47,425 bases of DNA from positions 1 through 47,425 of the forward strand of contig JAEKNQ010000023.1 in the NCBI GenBank assembly GCA_016464825.1, written 5' to 3'. The notes below the pieces were generated by a model that made no database searches, had not been told where the DNA came from, and saw only the letters and a program-made list of their open reading frames with translations. Position numbers and translations under genes: made by a program. Shown one piece after another: positions 29,352-37,951 of this stretch (position 1 is the first letter of the stretch; each line of letters begins with the position of its first letter). The stretch comes from Candidatus Dormiibacter inghamiae (lineage in GTDB: Bacteria > Chloroflexota > Dormibacteria > Dormibacterales > Dormibacteraceae).

Positions 29352-30722
29352 TCAGACGCGACGCTGGCTGGGGAGATCGGGGGCGGGCGAAAGGTCCTCG
29401 CCGGCGCCCGTCCGCGGGGGTGGGTTGAAGCCTGCTTCCACCAGCACCTCATCCGGCCAGGGATGGTCAGCGTGGAGGCGCAGCCTTTCGATCCGGTCGC
29501 CCTTGATCTGCTCCACCCGCCACTGAATGCCCGGCACCGCCTCGAAGGTCATGCCCGGCTCAGGGACGTCGCCAACGGTGGCGTAGACATAGCCGCCCAC
29601 CGAGTCGTAGTCCCGGGACTCCTCCACCCCGAGCTCCAAGCGCTCGTTCAGGTCGGCCATCGAGTAGCGGGCGTCCACCAGCGCCTCGCACAAACCCGTT
29701 ATCACTATCTGCTCCTCTTCCAGCGGGTCGAATTCGTCGCGGATCTCGCCCACTATCTCTTCCAGCACGTCCTCCAGCGTCACTATCCCGTCAGTGCCGC
29801 CGTATTCGTCCAGGACCACCATCATGTGGACCTTCTCGACCTGCATCTGATAGAGGAGCTCGTCCACCTTCTTGGCCCCCGGCACCTTGCGAATCGGGCG
29901 CATGATGCCCTCCAGGCCACCGGGCTGGCCGCCCTTGGCCAGGTAGAGCAGCAGGTCCTTCACATGCAGCAGGCCGACTATGTGGTCAAGATCCTCGTCG
30001 TAGACCGGCAGCCTGGTGTGGCCCTTCTCTTGGAAGACCTTCAAGATCTCAGGCATCTCGGCAGTCTTGGGGATGGCGCTGACGTCGGTGCGCGGAATCA
30101 TCACCTCCCGCACGCTCATGTCGCCGATCTCGATGATCGAGTTGATCATCTCTTCCTCCTTCTCCTCTATCACGCCCTGCTCCTCCGAGACGCGGAGAAG
30201 GGTGCGCAGCTCCTGCTCGGTCAGATAAGCCGCGTGAGCGGCGCGGCCGCCGGTGACCGCGCGGCTGACAATGGTGATGAACCAGAGGAAGGGACGCAGG
30301 AACCTCGCCAGCGCCTCGACCGGTGCGGCGGCGAATAGCGCCAGCCTTTCCGCGTTCCGGATGGCTAGCGTCTTGGGCGTGACCTCGGCAAAGATGAGCA
30401 GGAAGAGCGAGAGCACGAGGGACACCGCCAGGTCGCCCGCTACACCCCAGCTGTGCGGGAGGTAGGTAAGCCCCAGCAGCGTCGTCGCCGAGGAGGCCAT
30501 GATCAGCGCCACCGTGTTGACGATCAGCACCGTGGAGAGGAAGCGGTTCGGTTGCTCGTGAAGGCGCTGCAGGGAACGGGCGGAGTGGCTCCCTTCTTCG
30601 ACCAGGTGCCGCACCCGCAGGCGCCCGACGGAGGTGAGCGCTGTCTCGGTCGCGGAGGCGAGCGCGGCCAGCAGCACGCAAACGATGAGAAGCGAGAGTT
30701 CAGCGAAGCTGGTGGGGGACAT
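29352..30722 (-). CDS. Hemolysin/CorC family (CNNM-CBS-CorC_HlyC) membrane protein
   Basis: A 456-residue protein. The N-terminal DUF21/CNNM domain (about 1-180) has three or four helices and the ATETALTSVGRLRVRHL and IFAEVTPKTLAIRNAERLAL signatures. The tandem CBS pair (about 205-325) includes VREVMIPRTDVSAIPKT, ARYGGTDG-like DEYGGTDGIVTLEDVLEEIV and HIVGLLHVKDLLLYL. A C-terminal CorC_HlyC domain (about 345-425) includes DYDSVGGYVYATVGDVPEPG. Family members are linked to magnesium efflux or tolerance. It is located between prs and recO, 16 nt after prs. Confidence 0.93.
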   Translation of the reverse strand: MSPTSFAELSLLIVCVLLAALASATETALTSVGRLRVRHLVEEGSHSARSLQRLHEQPNRFLSTVLIVNTVALIMASSATTLLGLTYLPHSWGVAGDLAVSLVLSLFLLIFAEVTPKTLAIRNAERLALFAAAPVEALARFLRPFLWFITIVSRAVTGGRAAHAAYLTEQELRTLLRVSEEQGVIEEKEEEMINSIIEIGDMSVREVMIPRTDVSAIPKTAEMPEILKVFQEKGHTRLPVYDEDLDHIVGLLHVKDLLLYLAKGGQPGGLEGIMRPIRKVPGAKKVDELLYQMQVEKVHMMVVLDEYGGTDGIVTLEDVLEEIVGEIRDEFDPLEEEQIVITGLCEALVDARYSMADLNERLELGVEESRDYDSVGGYVYATVGDVPEPGMTFEAVPGIQWRVEQIKGDRIERLRLHADHPWPDEVLVEAGFNPPPRTGAGEDLSPAPDLPSQRRV

Positions 30723-30738
30723 CTGGGGTTTCCGCTTC

Positions 30739-31728
30739 CTAGCGGAAGAGTTCGCTCACGCTGCGATTCTCGTGCACGCGCAGGATGGCCTCCGCCAGCA
30801 GCGGGGCCACACTCAGCACTGTGAGCGGCGCTCCCCGCTTCTCCTCCGGGACAGGGATGGAGTCGGTGACTATCACCTCGTCGATGTCCGCCTCGCGCAG
30901 GCGCGCGCTCGCGCCGCGCGTCAACACGGCGTGGCTGCAGGCGACCAGGACCCGGCGCGCGCCATGAGCGCGCAGGGCCCGGGCGACCTCCACCACAGTC
31001 CCGCCGGTGGAGATGATGTCCTCCACCACCACGCAGTCACGCCCCTCCACCTCGCCGGCCATTTCCATGATCTCGGCCGCCTCCTCCCGCGGCCGGCGTT
31101 TGTAGACGAAGACGATGGGCGCCTGGAGCAGTTTGGCCATCGACTCGGCGCGCTTGGCACCGCCCGCGTCGGGCGCAACCACCGCGCAGCGGTCAAGACC
31201 CCGGCTCCGGATGTGGCCGGCCAGGATCTTGTTGGCTGTGAGGTGGTCGGTCGGGACGTCGAAGAAGCCCTCGATGGCGTCGGCGTGCAGATCTAAAAGC
31301 AGCACTCGGTCGGCGCCCGCCAGAGTCACGAAATTGGCCATCAGCTTGGCGCTGATCGGCTCGCGCGGCTGCGACTTGCGTTCCTTGCGGGCATAGCCGT
31401 AGTAAGGGATGACAGCTGTGATGCGCCCAGCGGAGGCGCGGCGGAGAGCGTCGAGCAGGATGAACAGCTCTATCAGGTTCTCGTTCACCGGATGGCAGGT
31501 GGGCTGGATCACGAAGCAGTCGTGGCCGCGCATCGAGTCTTGGATCTTGACGTCGATCTCCCCGTCGGAGAAGCGGTTGACGCGGGGATCGGTCAGTTTC
31601 ACGCCGATCGCCTCCGAGATCAGCCGGTTGAGATCCGGGTTGGCGGTCCCCCCGATCAGCTTCAGCTCGCCCCAGGGCGACGTGTCCTCCGAAGCGAACT
31701 CCACCGCCGTCTGCAGCCTGCCGATCAT
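30739..31728 (-). CDS. prs: Ribose-phosphate pyrophosphokinase (PRPP synthetase)
   Basis: A 329-residue cytosolic enzyme making PRPP from ribose 5-phosphate and ATP for nucleotide, His and Trp synthesis. The ATP-binding RKERKSQPREPISAKLMANF, the metal/ribose-phosphate region LLDLHADAIEGFFDVPTDHL and the PRPP loop VVVEDIISTGGTVVEVARAL are present. Length is normal. The start ATG overlaps the glmU stop by 4 bp (ATGA), so the two are translationally coupled; the gcaD-prs pairing is also conserved in Bacillus. Confidence 0.96.
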   Translation of the reverse strand: MIGRLQTAVEFASEDTSPWGELKLIGGTANPDLNRLISEAIGVKLTDPRVNRFSDGEIDVKIQDSMRGHDCFVIQPTCHPVNENLIELFILLDALRRASAGRITAVIPYYGYARKERKSQPREPISAKLMANFVTLAGADRVLLLDLHADAIEGFFDVPTDHLTANKILAGHIRSRGLDRCAVVAPDAGGAKRAESMAKLLQAPIVFVYKRRPREEAAEIMEMAGEVEGRDCVVVEDIISTGGTVVEVARALRAHGARRVLVACSHAVLTRGASARLREADIDEVIVTDSIPVPEEKRGAPLTVLSVAPLLAEAILRVHENRSVSELFR

Positions 31729-33074
31729 GCTCTCTCCTTGTGCGGGATGGCGCGAGCCGGGACGCCGACGACAGTGACTCCCGCGGGCACGTCTTTGGTG
31801 ACGACTGCGCCGGCGCCGGTGCGGGCGCCGCGGCCCAACCTGCGGGGTGCCACCAGCATGGTATCCACGCCGATGAAGCAGTCGTCCTCGATCACAGTCG
31901 CTTTCTTCTGCCGGCCGTCATAGTTGGCGGTGATGCTGCCGGCGCCGATGTTCACGCCTTCCCCCACCGTGGCATCGCCAAGGTAGGACACGTGGGGGAC
32001 AGCTGACCGGCTGCCGATCTCTGAACGCACCAACTCGGCGAAGCTCCCGACGTGCACACTTTCCTTCAGCTCGGTGCCCGCTCGCAGCTTGCTGAAGGGA
32101 CCGCAGTCCGAGCCGCTGCCCAGGGTGGCCCCGCTGAGCCAGGAGCTGTCGATCCGAACCCCGTCGCTGATCTGGCAGTCGCTGATCTGGGCGAAGGGGC
32201 CGATCCGGCAGTCCTTTCCAATCCGGGTTGTGCCGGTGACCATTGTGTAGGGCTCCAAGACCGTGTCCTGGCCAATGCTGACTCCGGCTGCTACGTAGGT
32301 GCTGGTGGGATCGCGCACCGTCACGCCGTCCAACATGAGGCTCTCCAGGAGCCGCCGGCGCATGGCGGTCTCGGCCCGAGCCAGCTGCACTCGGTCATTG
32401 ATCCCGATGGTCTCCTCAGGGTCAGGCAGCTTCACCACCTGCGTCCCGCTCAGGTGCTGGAAGACGTCGACCAGGTAGAGCTCGCCGGCCTGATTGTCAG
32501 GCCGGAGTTGGGCCAGCGCTGCACTCAGCTGCGGGGCGGCGAAGCAGTAGAGGCCCACATTGATCTCGCTGACATTGCGGCTCTGTTCGGTCAGGTCGCG
32601 ATACTCGATGATCGCGGCCAGACCGCCATCCCGGTTCCGCAAAACCCTGCCGTCGCTGCGGCTGGCATCATCCACGCTGGCCAGGCTGGCCGGCAGGCCG
32701 GCAGCGCGGTGAGCCGCCAGGAAGCGGCGGATGGTCTCCGGCCGCAAGAGTGGACCGTCGCCGTTCAGCACCAGCACGTCGCCCTGGCCGAGCCACTCGG
32801 CGGGAACCTGGGCCAGCGCGTGACCTGTGCCGAGCGGCTCCGGTTGGGCCACCAGCCGAGCCTTCCCGGCCAGGTGGTCCACCACGCCCGGCTCACCTGG
32901 CCGGTGGACCACGAAGAGCCGATCTGACTCGATGCCGACCTCGCGGCAGGCGCCGAGCACCCAATCGATCATTGAGCGGCCGCAGATCTCGTGCAGGACC
33001 TTTGGCGTCCGGGAGCGCATCCGTATACCCCGGCCGGCAGCTAGGATGACGGCTGAGAGTGGTAAGTCACTCAA
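31725..33074 (-). CDS. glmU: Bifunctional UDP-N-acetylglucosamine pyrophosphorylase / glucosamine-1-phosphate N-acetyltransferase
   Basis: A 449-residue enzyme making UDP-GlcNAc for the cell wall. The N-terminal uridyltransferase domain begins SAVILAAGRGIRMRSRTPKV with the GxGxRMxSxxPK loop. The C-terminal left-handed beta-helix has LGDATVGEGVNIGAGSITAN and NYDGRQKKATVIEDDCFIG, the acetyl-CoA/GlcN-1-P site. It starts at TTG 33074, only 5 bp from the divergent lipoprotein start at 33080. It leads the five-gene housekeeping unit. Confidence 0.96.
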   Translation of the reverse strand: MSDLPLSAVILAAGRGIRMRSRTPKVLHEICGRSMIDWVLGACREVGIESDRLFVVHRPGEPGVVDHLAGKARLVAQPEPLGTGHALAQVPAEWLGQGDVLVLNGDGPLLRPETIRRFLAAHRAAGLPASLASVDDASRSDGRVLRNRDGGLAAIIEYRDLTEQSRNVSEINVGLYCFAAPQLSAALAQLRPDNQAGELYLVDVFQHLSGTQVVKLPDPEETIGINDRVQLARAETAMRRRLLESLMLDGVTVRDPTSTYVAAGVSIGQDTVLEPYTMVTGTTRIGKDCRIGPFAQISDCQISDGVRIDSSWLSGATLGSGSDCGPFSKLRAGTELKESVHVGSFAELVRSEIGSRSAVPHVSYLGDATVGEGVNIGAGSITANYDGRQKKATVIEDDCFIGVDTMLVAPRRLGRGARTGAGAVVTKDVPAGVTVVGVPARAIPHKERA

Positions 33075-33079
33075 GAGAG

Positions 33080-33889
33080 ATGTCGAGCCGGATTATACGG
33101 TCGGCCCCCCGCCTGCTCCTCAGCCTGGCGCTGGTCGGCGGCTTGGCGACTGCCTTTGGGACGCTGGCCGCCTGCGGAGGCGGTTCCCCAGGGGCGGCGG
33201 CCAGCCCGGCGTCCCCCACCTCGGCCAAGTCGAGCGCCACGCCGACGCCGGCGGGCAACACTGTCTGGGTGGTGGCGACCGTGCCCGTCAAGCTGCACGG
33301 CGCGCCGGATCGCAACTCAGCCCAAGCTGCACTGCTGGAATGGGGCTCGCAGCTGACGGTGAGCGAGAGCCAGAAGCCCGGCCCGGAGACATGGCTCCAC
33401 GTCAAGACGGAGGCCGGCAGTGAGGGCTGGGTGCTGGACGACCCGGAGATAGTGAGCCACCGCGCGGTGGCGAAGAAGATCAGCGACACGTATCGACTGC
33501 TCTATCCCAGCGAGTGGACGGTGGTGGGTGGCAACCCGCTCACCTTCACCTCGGCGCACGGCGCTCCAGAGGCGGCGACGCTCGTGATCCAGACGGCTGA
33601 CGAGGTGGGGAAGCTGCCGGTGCTGCCGCTCACGCCGGGCGCCGCCTCCGGCGACGACTCGATCCAGGTTGGCGACAAGACCTACACGATGCACTTCTGG
33701 AAGTCCGCCGATGGCGGCGCCGAGGCCGCTGTGAGCTTCAAAGAAGGGGGCACTGCCTACCTCTTCGACCTGAAGCAGAAGGGCCGCGCCACTCCCGACC
33801 GAGCGTTGTTCAAGAGTGTGCTGCAGACGGTGATCCTGAACCCGGCCAGCGCTCCCGTGCCAAACCCAACAGCCACCCCGTCCGGGTAA
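33080..33889 (+). CDS. Secreted lipoprotein with possible SH3-like domain
   Basis: A 269-residue protein with a twin-basic N-terminus (MSSRIIRSAPRLLL), a hydrophobic core and the lipobox GTLAACGGG. A Ser/Pro/Thr/Ala spacer follows, then a beta-rich region (NTVWVVATVPVKLHGAPDRN, GSQLTVSESQKPGPETWLHV, GSEGWVLDDPEIV) that resembles a bacterial SH3 domain. The C-terminal half (YRLLYPSEWTVVGGNPLTF) is of unknown fold, reminiscent of PsbP-type domains. ATG 33080 is preferred over GTG 33059 for a normal signal peptide. Function is unknown. Confidence 0.75.
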   Translation: MSSRIIRSAPRLLLSLALVGGLATAFGTLAACGGGSPGAAASPASPTSAKSSATPTPAGNTVWVVATVPVKLHGAPDRNSAQAALLEWGSQLTVSESQKPGPETWLHVKTEAGSEGWVLDDPEIVSHRAVAKKISDTYRLLYPSEWTVVGGNPLTFTSAHGAPEAATLVIQTADEVGKLPVLPLTPGAASGDDSIQVGDKTYTMHFWKSADGGAEAAVSFKEGGTAYLFDLKQKGRATPDRALFKSVLQTVILNPASAPVPNPTATPSG

Positions 33890-33898
33890 CTGTGCCGC

Positions 33899-34297
33899 CT
33901 ACTGATCCGCCCTCACGAGACGGCCCCGCTGTTTGATCCAAGCGGTGAGCTGGTCGAGCGCAACCCGATGTTCGGCAATGCCCACCGCCACTTCGACCAG
34001 ATCCTCGTCCGATGTGTCGAGTTCGTACCCCTCACGGCCCAGCCAGAGGATCATCGCTGTGGCCGCAGTCCGCTTATTGCAGTCAACGAAACCATAATTC
34101 TGGATGAGAGCCTCCATCAGAGCTGCGGCTCGTGCGAACGGCGACCGATGAGCTTTCTGACCGCCGTACGCGGCCGACGGCCTGGCCAGGGCAGACTCTA
34201 GTAGACCCCGATCACGGATGCCTTCCGCGCCCCCAAAAGCCGCAATCTGCGCCTCGTGGATGTATAGCAGCTCTTCGAGCGAGAGCCGGCCGGCCAA
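33899..34297 (-). CDS. Doc-family (death-on-curing, Fic fold) toxin
   Basis: A 132-residue protein with LSLEELLYIHEAQIAAFGG and RDRGLLESALARPSAAYGG, the standard N-terminus of Doc toxins, which phosphorylate EF-Tu. The Fic core reads QNYGFVDCNKRTAATAMI. Compared with HPFxDGNKRT, the catalytic His is Tyr68 (codon TAT at 34094-34096) and the Gly is Cys73; D72, N74, K75 and R76 remain. It starts at TTG 34297, 1 bp after the antitoxin stop. Identification as a TA toxin is firm; activity with Tyr is doubtful. Confidence 0.88.
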   Translation of the reverse strand: MAGRLSLEELLYIHEAQIAAFGGAEGIRDRGLLESALARPSAAYGGQKAHRSPFARAAALMEALIQNYGFVDCNKRTAATAMILWLGREGYELDTSDEDLVEVAVGIAEHRVALDQLTAWIKQRGRLVRADQ

Positions 34298-34298
34298 A

Positions 34299-34529
34299 CT
34301 AGCGCTGTGCCAGCTCCTGCCACGCCCGCCGATACCGGCGCATCGCCCGATCGACGGAAAGTACGAAGGCCGGATCCAGGTCAGGCGCTGCGGGCGTGAT
34401 GGTCACCCGTCCCGGCGCCGCGTCGATCAGGACCACGTCACCCTCCGCAAGCCCGCTGACCTCCAGCTCGGCCGGCGGCACCGGCAGCATTATCGACCCA
34501 CCTACTCGACGAAGCTTTCTTTGAGGCAT
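34299..34529 (-). CDS. AbrB/MazE-like antitoxin
   Basis: A 76-residue protein whose first half (LRRVGGSIMLPVPPAELEVS, GLAEGDVVLIDAAPGRVTI) is a SpoVT-AbrB swapped-hairpin DNA-binding domain. The rest is a short helical tail (FVLSVDRAMRRYRRAWQEL) expected to bind the toxin. It is directly upstream of doc. The start ATG is 7 nt from a -10 element with no Shine-Dalgarno, so the mRNA looks leaderless. AbrB-type antitoxins usually repress their own promoter. Confidence 0.85.
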   Translation of the reverse strand: MPQRKLRRVGGSIMLPVPPAELEVSGLAEGDVVLIDAAPGRVTITPAAPDLDPAFVLSVDRAMRRYRRAWQELAQR

Positions 34530-34536
34530 TGGCCGA

Positions 34537-34565
34537 AGTATAACCTAGATATAACTAAGGTTCAA
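34537..34565 (-). promoter_or_regulatory. Promoter/operator of the toxin-antitoxin pair
   Basis: On the minus strand, TTGAAC (34560-34565) and TATACT (34537-34542) are 17 bp apart, close to the consensus. The -10 ends 7 nt before the antitoxin ATG (34529), so transcription would start at or next to the start codon. Two direct copies of GTTATA in the AT-rich stretch are candidate antitoxin-binding sites. Confidence 0.7.
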
Positions 34566-34578
34566 TCCCCGTCGGCGC

Positions 34579-35040
34579 CTACTCCAACTCATCCAACGTC
34601 GGCGGCTCGACTTCGGTCATCCACCTGTCCAGGTCGGCTGCTCGCACATGAAACGTATCCGGCGGCAGTGCCTCGTTGCGACGCCTGAGACGTTCCACCA
34701 GCTCGTCTCGCGGTACGTCGAGGAAAAGCAGTTTCGTATCGGCGCCGAGCGCCGCGGCGTTTGAGCGGAGCTGTTGACGTTCGCGCCGGGTCCAGAAACC
34801 GAACTCCAAAATGACGTCCAGCCCCAGCCGGAGCAGCCGCTGAGCAAGCTCGATCTGGACAGCCTCGACAGCCGCCCGTCTGGTCTCGTCGTAACCGTCG
34901 CCGACAATGCGAGCCATCCATTCGTCGGGTGCGAGCCGCACAGCGTCTCGCTCCTGCTCGAGCCGTTTGCCCAGCGTTGTCTTGCCCGATCCGGGGAGGC
35001 CGCAGATCAGGAAGAGGGTGGGCACTGGCTCGAAACCCAC
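34579..35040 (-). CDS. P-loop kinase/AAA-type small ATPase
   Basis: A 153-residue protein with Walker A LFLICGLPGSGKTTLGKRLE at residues 9-22. RRAAVEAVQIELAQRLLRLG and VILEFGFWTRRERQQLR follow, then LLFLDVPRDELVERLRRRNE, the lid-type Arg region of nucleotide/sugar kinases. It belongs to the large group of single-domain kinases related to gluconokinase, chloramphenicol phosphotransferase and zeta toxin; the substrate is not resolvable. GTG 35040 or GTG 35025 could start it. It lies upstream of the TA pair but has its own spacing. Confidence 0.8.
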   Translation of the reverse strand: MGFEPVPTLFLICGLPGSGKTTLGKRLEQERDAVRLAPDEWMARIVGDGYDETRRAAVEAVQIELAQRLLRLGLDVILEFGFWTRRERQQLRSNAAALGADTKLLFLDVPRDELVERLRRRNEALPPDTFHVRAADLDRWMTEVEPPTLDELE

Positions 35041-35214
35041 ATCGCACTGAGTCCGCTGTGGTTGCAGCAGCGCGTCCGCCCTATGTCCTCACCGTCTCTC
35101 CATGGCCGACGTGTCTCACCGACTCCGGGACAGGACAGCTAGCCAAAGCGGGGTGTCGGCGGCCCCGACCACGGGAGTGTGGCGGCCGCTCGGATCCCGT
35201 GTTCCTGATAATCC

Positions 35215-36339
35215 TTGCTGTTGGAAGTACTCGTAGTAGGCGGTGGCATCGGGGGGCTGGCGACTGGCATAGCACTGAGGCAGGCTGGCCACGAGGTTCG
35301 GGTTCTGGAGCGAGCCGCGAAGATCGCTGAGGTCGGAGCTGGCTTGGGCATCTGGCCAAACGGCCGCCGCGCGCTGGCCGCGCTGGGCGCCGGGGACACA
35401 CCCGGCCTTCCCGTGCGTCGCCTCCACCTTCGCAGCTGGCGTGGCCGCCTGTTGAGCGAGGTGCCTCTTGCCGAGCTGAAACGACGTTACGGCTCGGAAC
35501 TGATTGTCATGCACCGGGCAGACCTTCAGGGCTCACTGCTCGAGATTCTCGGGCGCCACACGGTCCAGCTTGGCTCAGAGGTGATTGGGTTCGAGCCGAG
35601 TGGCTCGCGAGTGCATGTAACTCTCAAATCAGGTAGGCATTGTGACACCGACCTTCTCGTCGGAGCGGACGGCATCCGTTCCACCGTTCGCCAGCGCCTG
35701 CTCACCGATGGCGAGCCCCGCTTCTCGGGTGCGACCTGCTGGCGAAGTGTAACCAGGTTTGCCCTCGAAGAAGGCACCGCATTCAACTGGTGGGGGCGGG
35801 GCGGCGAGTTCGGGATCTTTCCGCTCCGCGACGGCAGCGTCTACTGGTTCGGCGTCCAGAACCGGCCCTCCGGTGAAGCGGAATCGGCCCGTGGACGCAA
35901 GGCCGATGCGATGGAGGCGTTCGCGTCGTGGCCCGAGGTGATACCCGCCGTTGTCCAGGCTACCCATGAGGGGTCGATTCTCCGAAACGATCTCTATGAC
36001 CGGCCGCCGGTCGGGAGGTGGAGCCGGGGCCGGGTGACGCTGGTCGGCGACGCTGCTCATCCGATGCTGCCCAACGCCGCGCAGGGCGCCTGCCAAGCCC
36101 TGGAGGATGCCGCTACGCTCGGCACCTCGGCGCAGTCAGGATCGATCGAGGAGGGGCTCAAGATGTATGAAGCCCGCCGGCGACACGCTGCCAATGCGAT
36201 CGTGTCTCAGTCCCACCGGACCGCGCGACTGGTTGGGTCCACAAACCCGCTGATCATCGGCCTGCGCGATCTGCTCATCGCGCACGCCCCAAGATCGGTG
36301 GTCTGGAGACAGCTCGAATCGATGATGCAACCCAGCTGA
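35215..36339 (+). CDS. FAD-dependent monooxygenase (aromatic hydroxylase-like)
   Basis: A 374-residue flavoprotein of the PHBH/salicylate-hydroxylase group. The FAD Rossmann motif VLVVGGGIGGLATGIALRQA lies at residues 4-23. The DG motif (LLVGADGIRSTVRQRL) is near residue 148, and the second FAD motif (VTLVGDAAHPMLPNAAQGAC) is near residue 277. All three are intact. Such enzymes use NAD(P)H and O2 to hydroxylate aromatic or polyketide substrates. The start is TTG 35215 or TTG 35221, without a clear ribosome-binding site. Confidence 0.9.
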   Translation: MLLEVLVVGGGIGGLATGIALRQAGHEVRVLERAAKIAEVGAGLGIWPNGRRALAALGAGDTPGLPVRRLHLRSWRGRLLSEVPLAELKRRYGSELIVMHRADLQGSLLEILGRHTVQLGSEVIGFEPSGSRVHVTLKSGRHCDTDLLVGADGIRSTVRQRLLTDGEPRFSGATCWRSVTRFALEEGTAFNWWGRGGEFGIFPLRDGSVYWFGVQNRPSGEAESARGRKADAMEAFASWPEVIPAVVQATHEGSILRNDLYDRPPVGRWSRGRVTLVGDAAHPMLPNAAQGACQALEDAATLGTSAQSGSIEEGLKMYEARRRHAANAIVSQSHRTARLVGSTNPLIIGLRDLLIAHAPRSVVWRQLESMMQPS

Positions 36340-36415
36340 CGACTGAGGACCGCCCAGCAGTACCGTTTGACAGGTGAGCAGGCACGGCGAGGCGACCCAG
36401 CCAGCGTCCTGATCT

Positions 36416-37351
36416 GTGGTTCGACCGCAACCCGAACGGAAGGAACCCGCAACGCGCGCAGCGGTCGGTGTTCCCACAGTCGTGCGCAACAAGGCCCTCG
36501 CGGACGGCGCTACAAAGTGGCTCGACGACCTGCCGGAGCTGGTGAGCAGCCTCGAGAAGGAGCGGTCGATCACTGTCGGTCGTCCCTATGACGACTCGAC
36601 TGAGGCGTTTGTCGCCGAGGCAACGCTCAATGCCGGTAGCCCCGCGGTGTTGAAGCTGCTGATCCCTCGTGGTGGTGACGTTGCGAGGCACGAGATCACT
36701 GTCCTGCGTCTTGCCAACGGCGAGGGTTGCGCGCGGCTGCTGAAGGAGGACGCCGAGCGGGGAGCACTACTGCTGGAACGGCTGGGTCGCTCGCTGCACC
36801 AACTCGGGCTACCGATTGGGAGACGGCACGAGATCCTCTGTTCGACTACTGCACAAGTATGGCGTCCGGCGCCCGGTTGGGGACTGCCTACCGGCGGCGA
36901 CAAAGGCAGGTGGCTGGTCGATTTCATCACGACGACCTGGGAGGAGGTCGGCCGCCCGTGCTCGGAAAGCGCCGTCAACCACGCTCTGGAATGCGCGGCC
37001 CATCGCATCGCTGCCCATGACGATGAGCACGCCGTCCTCGTGCATGGTGACCTGCACCAGTGGAACGCGCTTGAGTGGGAGGGCGGTTTCAAGCTTGTCG
37101 ACCCCGACGGTCTCCTGGCGGAGGCCGAGTACGACCTGGGCATCATCATGCGCGAGGACCCTGCTGAGCTCCTCGACGGCGATCCGCACGAGCGGGCACG
37201 GTGGCTCGCCCTGCGCAGTGGCCTGGATGCCACCGCAATCTGGGAATGGGGTGTCGTCGAGCGGGTGTCCACGGGACTCCTGGGCACCAAGGTCGGCCTT
37301 CAGCCCGCTGCCCGCGAGCTGCTGGCCGTGGCTGATCTCGTGGCTGAGTAG
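36416..37351 (+). CDS. APH(6)/hydroxyurea phosphotransferase-family kinase
   Basis: A 311-residue protein of the streptomycin 6-phosphotransferase family (PF04655). An N-lobe has ITVGRPYDDSTEAFVAEATL and VLKLLIPRGGDVARHEITVL with the catalytic Lys. The Brenner-type motif VLVHGDLHQWNALEWEGGFK and the metal-binding LVDPDGLLAEAEYDLGIIMR are in the C-lobe. Family members inactivate streptomycin or hydroxyurea, but environmental copies often have unknown small-molecule targets. GTG 36416 is the first start in frame; an internal start is possible. Confidence 0.85.
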   Translation: MVRPQPERKEPATRAAVGVPTVVRNKALADGATKWLDDLPELVSSLEKERSITVGRPYDDSTEAFVAEATLNAGSPAVLKLLIPRGGDVARHEITVLRLANGEGCARLLKEDAERGALLLERLGRSLHQLGLPIGRRHEILCSTTAQVWRPAPGWGLPTGGDKGRWLVDFITTTWEEVGRPCSESAVNHALECAAHRIAAHDDEHAVLVHGDLHQWNALEWEGGFKLVDPDGLLAEAEYDLGIIMREDPAELLDGDPHERARWLALRSGLDATAIWEWGVVERVSTGLLGTKVGLQPAARELLAVADLVAE

Positions 37352-37367
37352 GGCTGCTCTCCCCTCC

Positions 37368-37892
37368 TTACGGCGGTGGGCTTTGAGCCTTCAGGTCCAG
37401 CTGCATTAGGGTGGTGTCGATCCAGCGACCGAATTTGTAACCGACGCCGTGCAGGCGGCCTACCTCCCTGAAACCGGCACGGCGATGCAGGGCGATGGAG
37501 GCGGGCTCCGCAGTGTCTGCGATCACGGCGATGACCTGGTGCGCGCCCGCCGTGGCGGCTTCGGCCAAGAGCCGCCCCAGGAGCTGCCCGCCCAGTCCGC
37601 GGCCCATGTGCTGGGCCGACAAGTAGATGCTGTCTTCGACCGTGTGACGGTAGGCCGGCTTGGGCCGCCAGGGCGACACGTAAGCGAAACCGGCCAGCTG
37701 GCCGCCTCGTTGAGCAATCAGGAACGGCCACCCAGCCTCGCGGATGCTCTTCAATTTGGATTGCCACTCAGGCGGGGACGGGGGCACCAGCTCGAACGTC
37801 GCAACACTGTGCCGGACGTAGTGAGCGAACAGTTCGCTCACTGACTCGCAGTCAGCTTCCCGAGCGGTACGGATCTCCAGCGGTGTCTGCAC
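37368..37892 (-). CDS. GNAT N-acetyltransferase, phosphinothricin acetyltransferase-like
   Basis: A 174-residue acetyl-CoA-dependent transferase. IRTAREADCESVSELFAHYV and VATFELVPPSPPEWQSKL are typical of the Pat/Bar subgroup. The acetyl-CoA pocket is IYLSAQHMGRGLGGQLLGRL (Q/RxxGxG/A), and VIAVIADTAEPASIALHRRA with FREVGRLHGVGYKFGRWID completes the fold. In this family the YKFGRW/D block is strongly conserved. It could detoxify phosphinothricin-like or methionine sulfoximine-type amines; not proven. Confidence 0.9.
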   Translation of the reverse strand: MQTPLEIRTAREADCESVSELFAHYVRHSVATFELVPPSPPEWQSKLKSIREAGWPFLIAQRGGQLAGFAYVSPWRPKPAYRHTVEDSIYLSAQHMGRGLGGQLLGRLLAEAATAGAHQVIAVIADTAEPASIALHRRAGFREVGRLHGVGYKFGRWIDTTLMQLDLKAQSPPP

Positions 37893-37951
37893 GCCACCAA
37901 GTTTCGAGCAACCTGTAGGGCCGCAGACCGGGGGTCACCGGAGGCCGCTGA

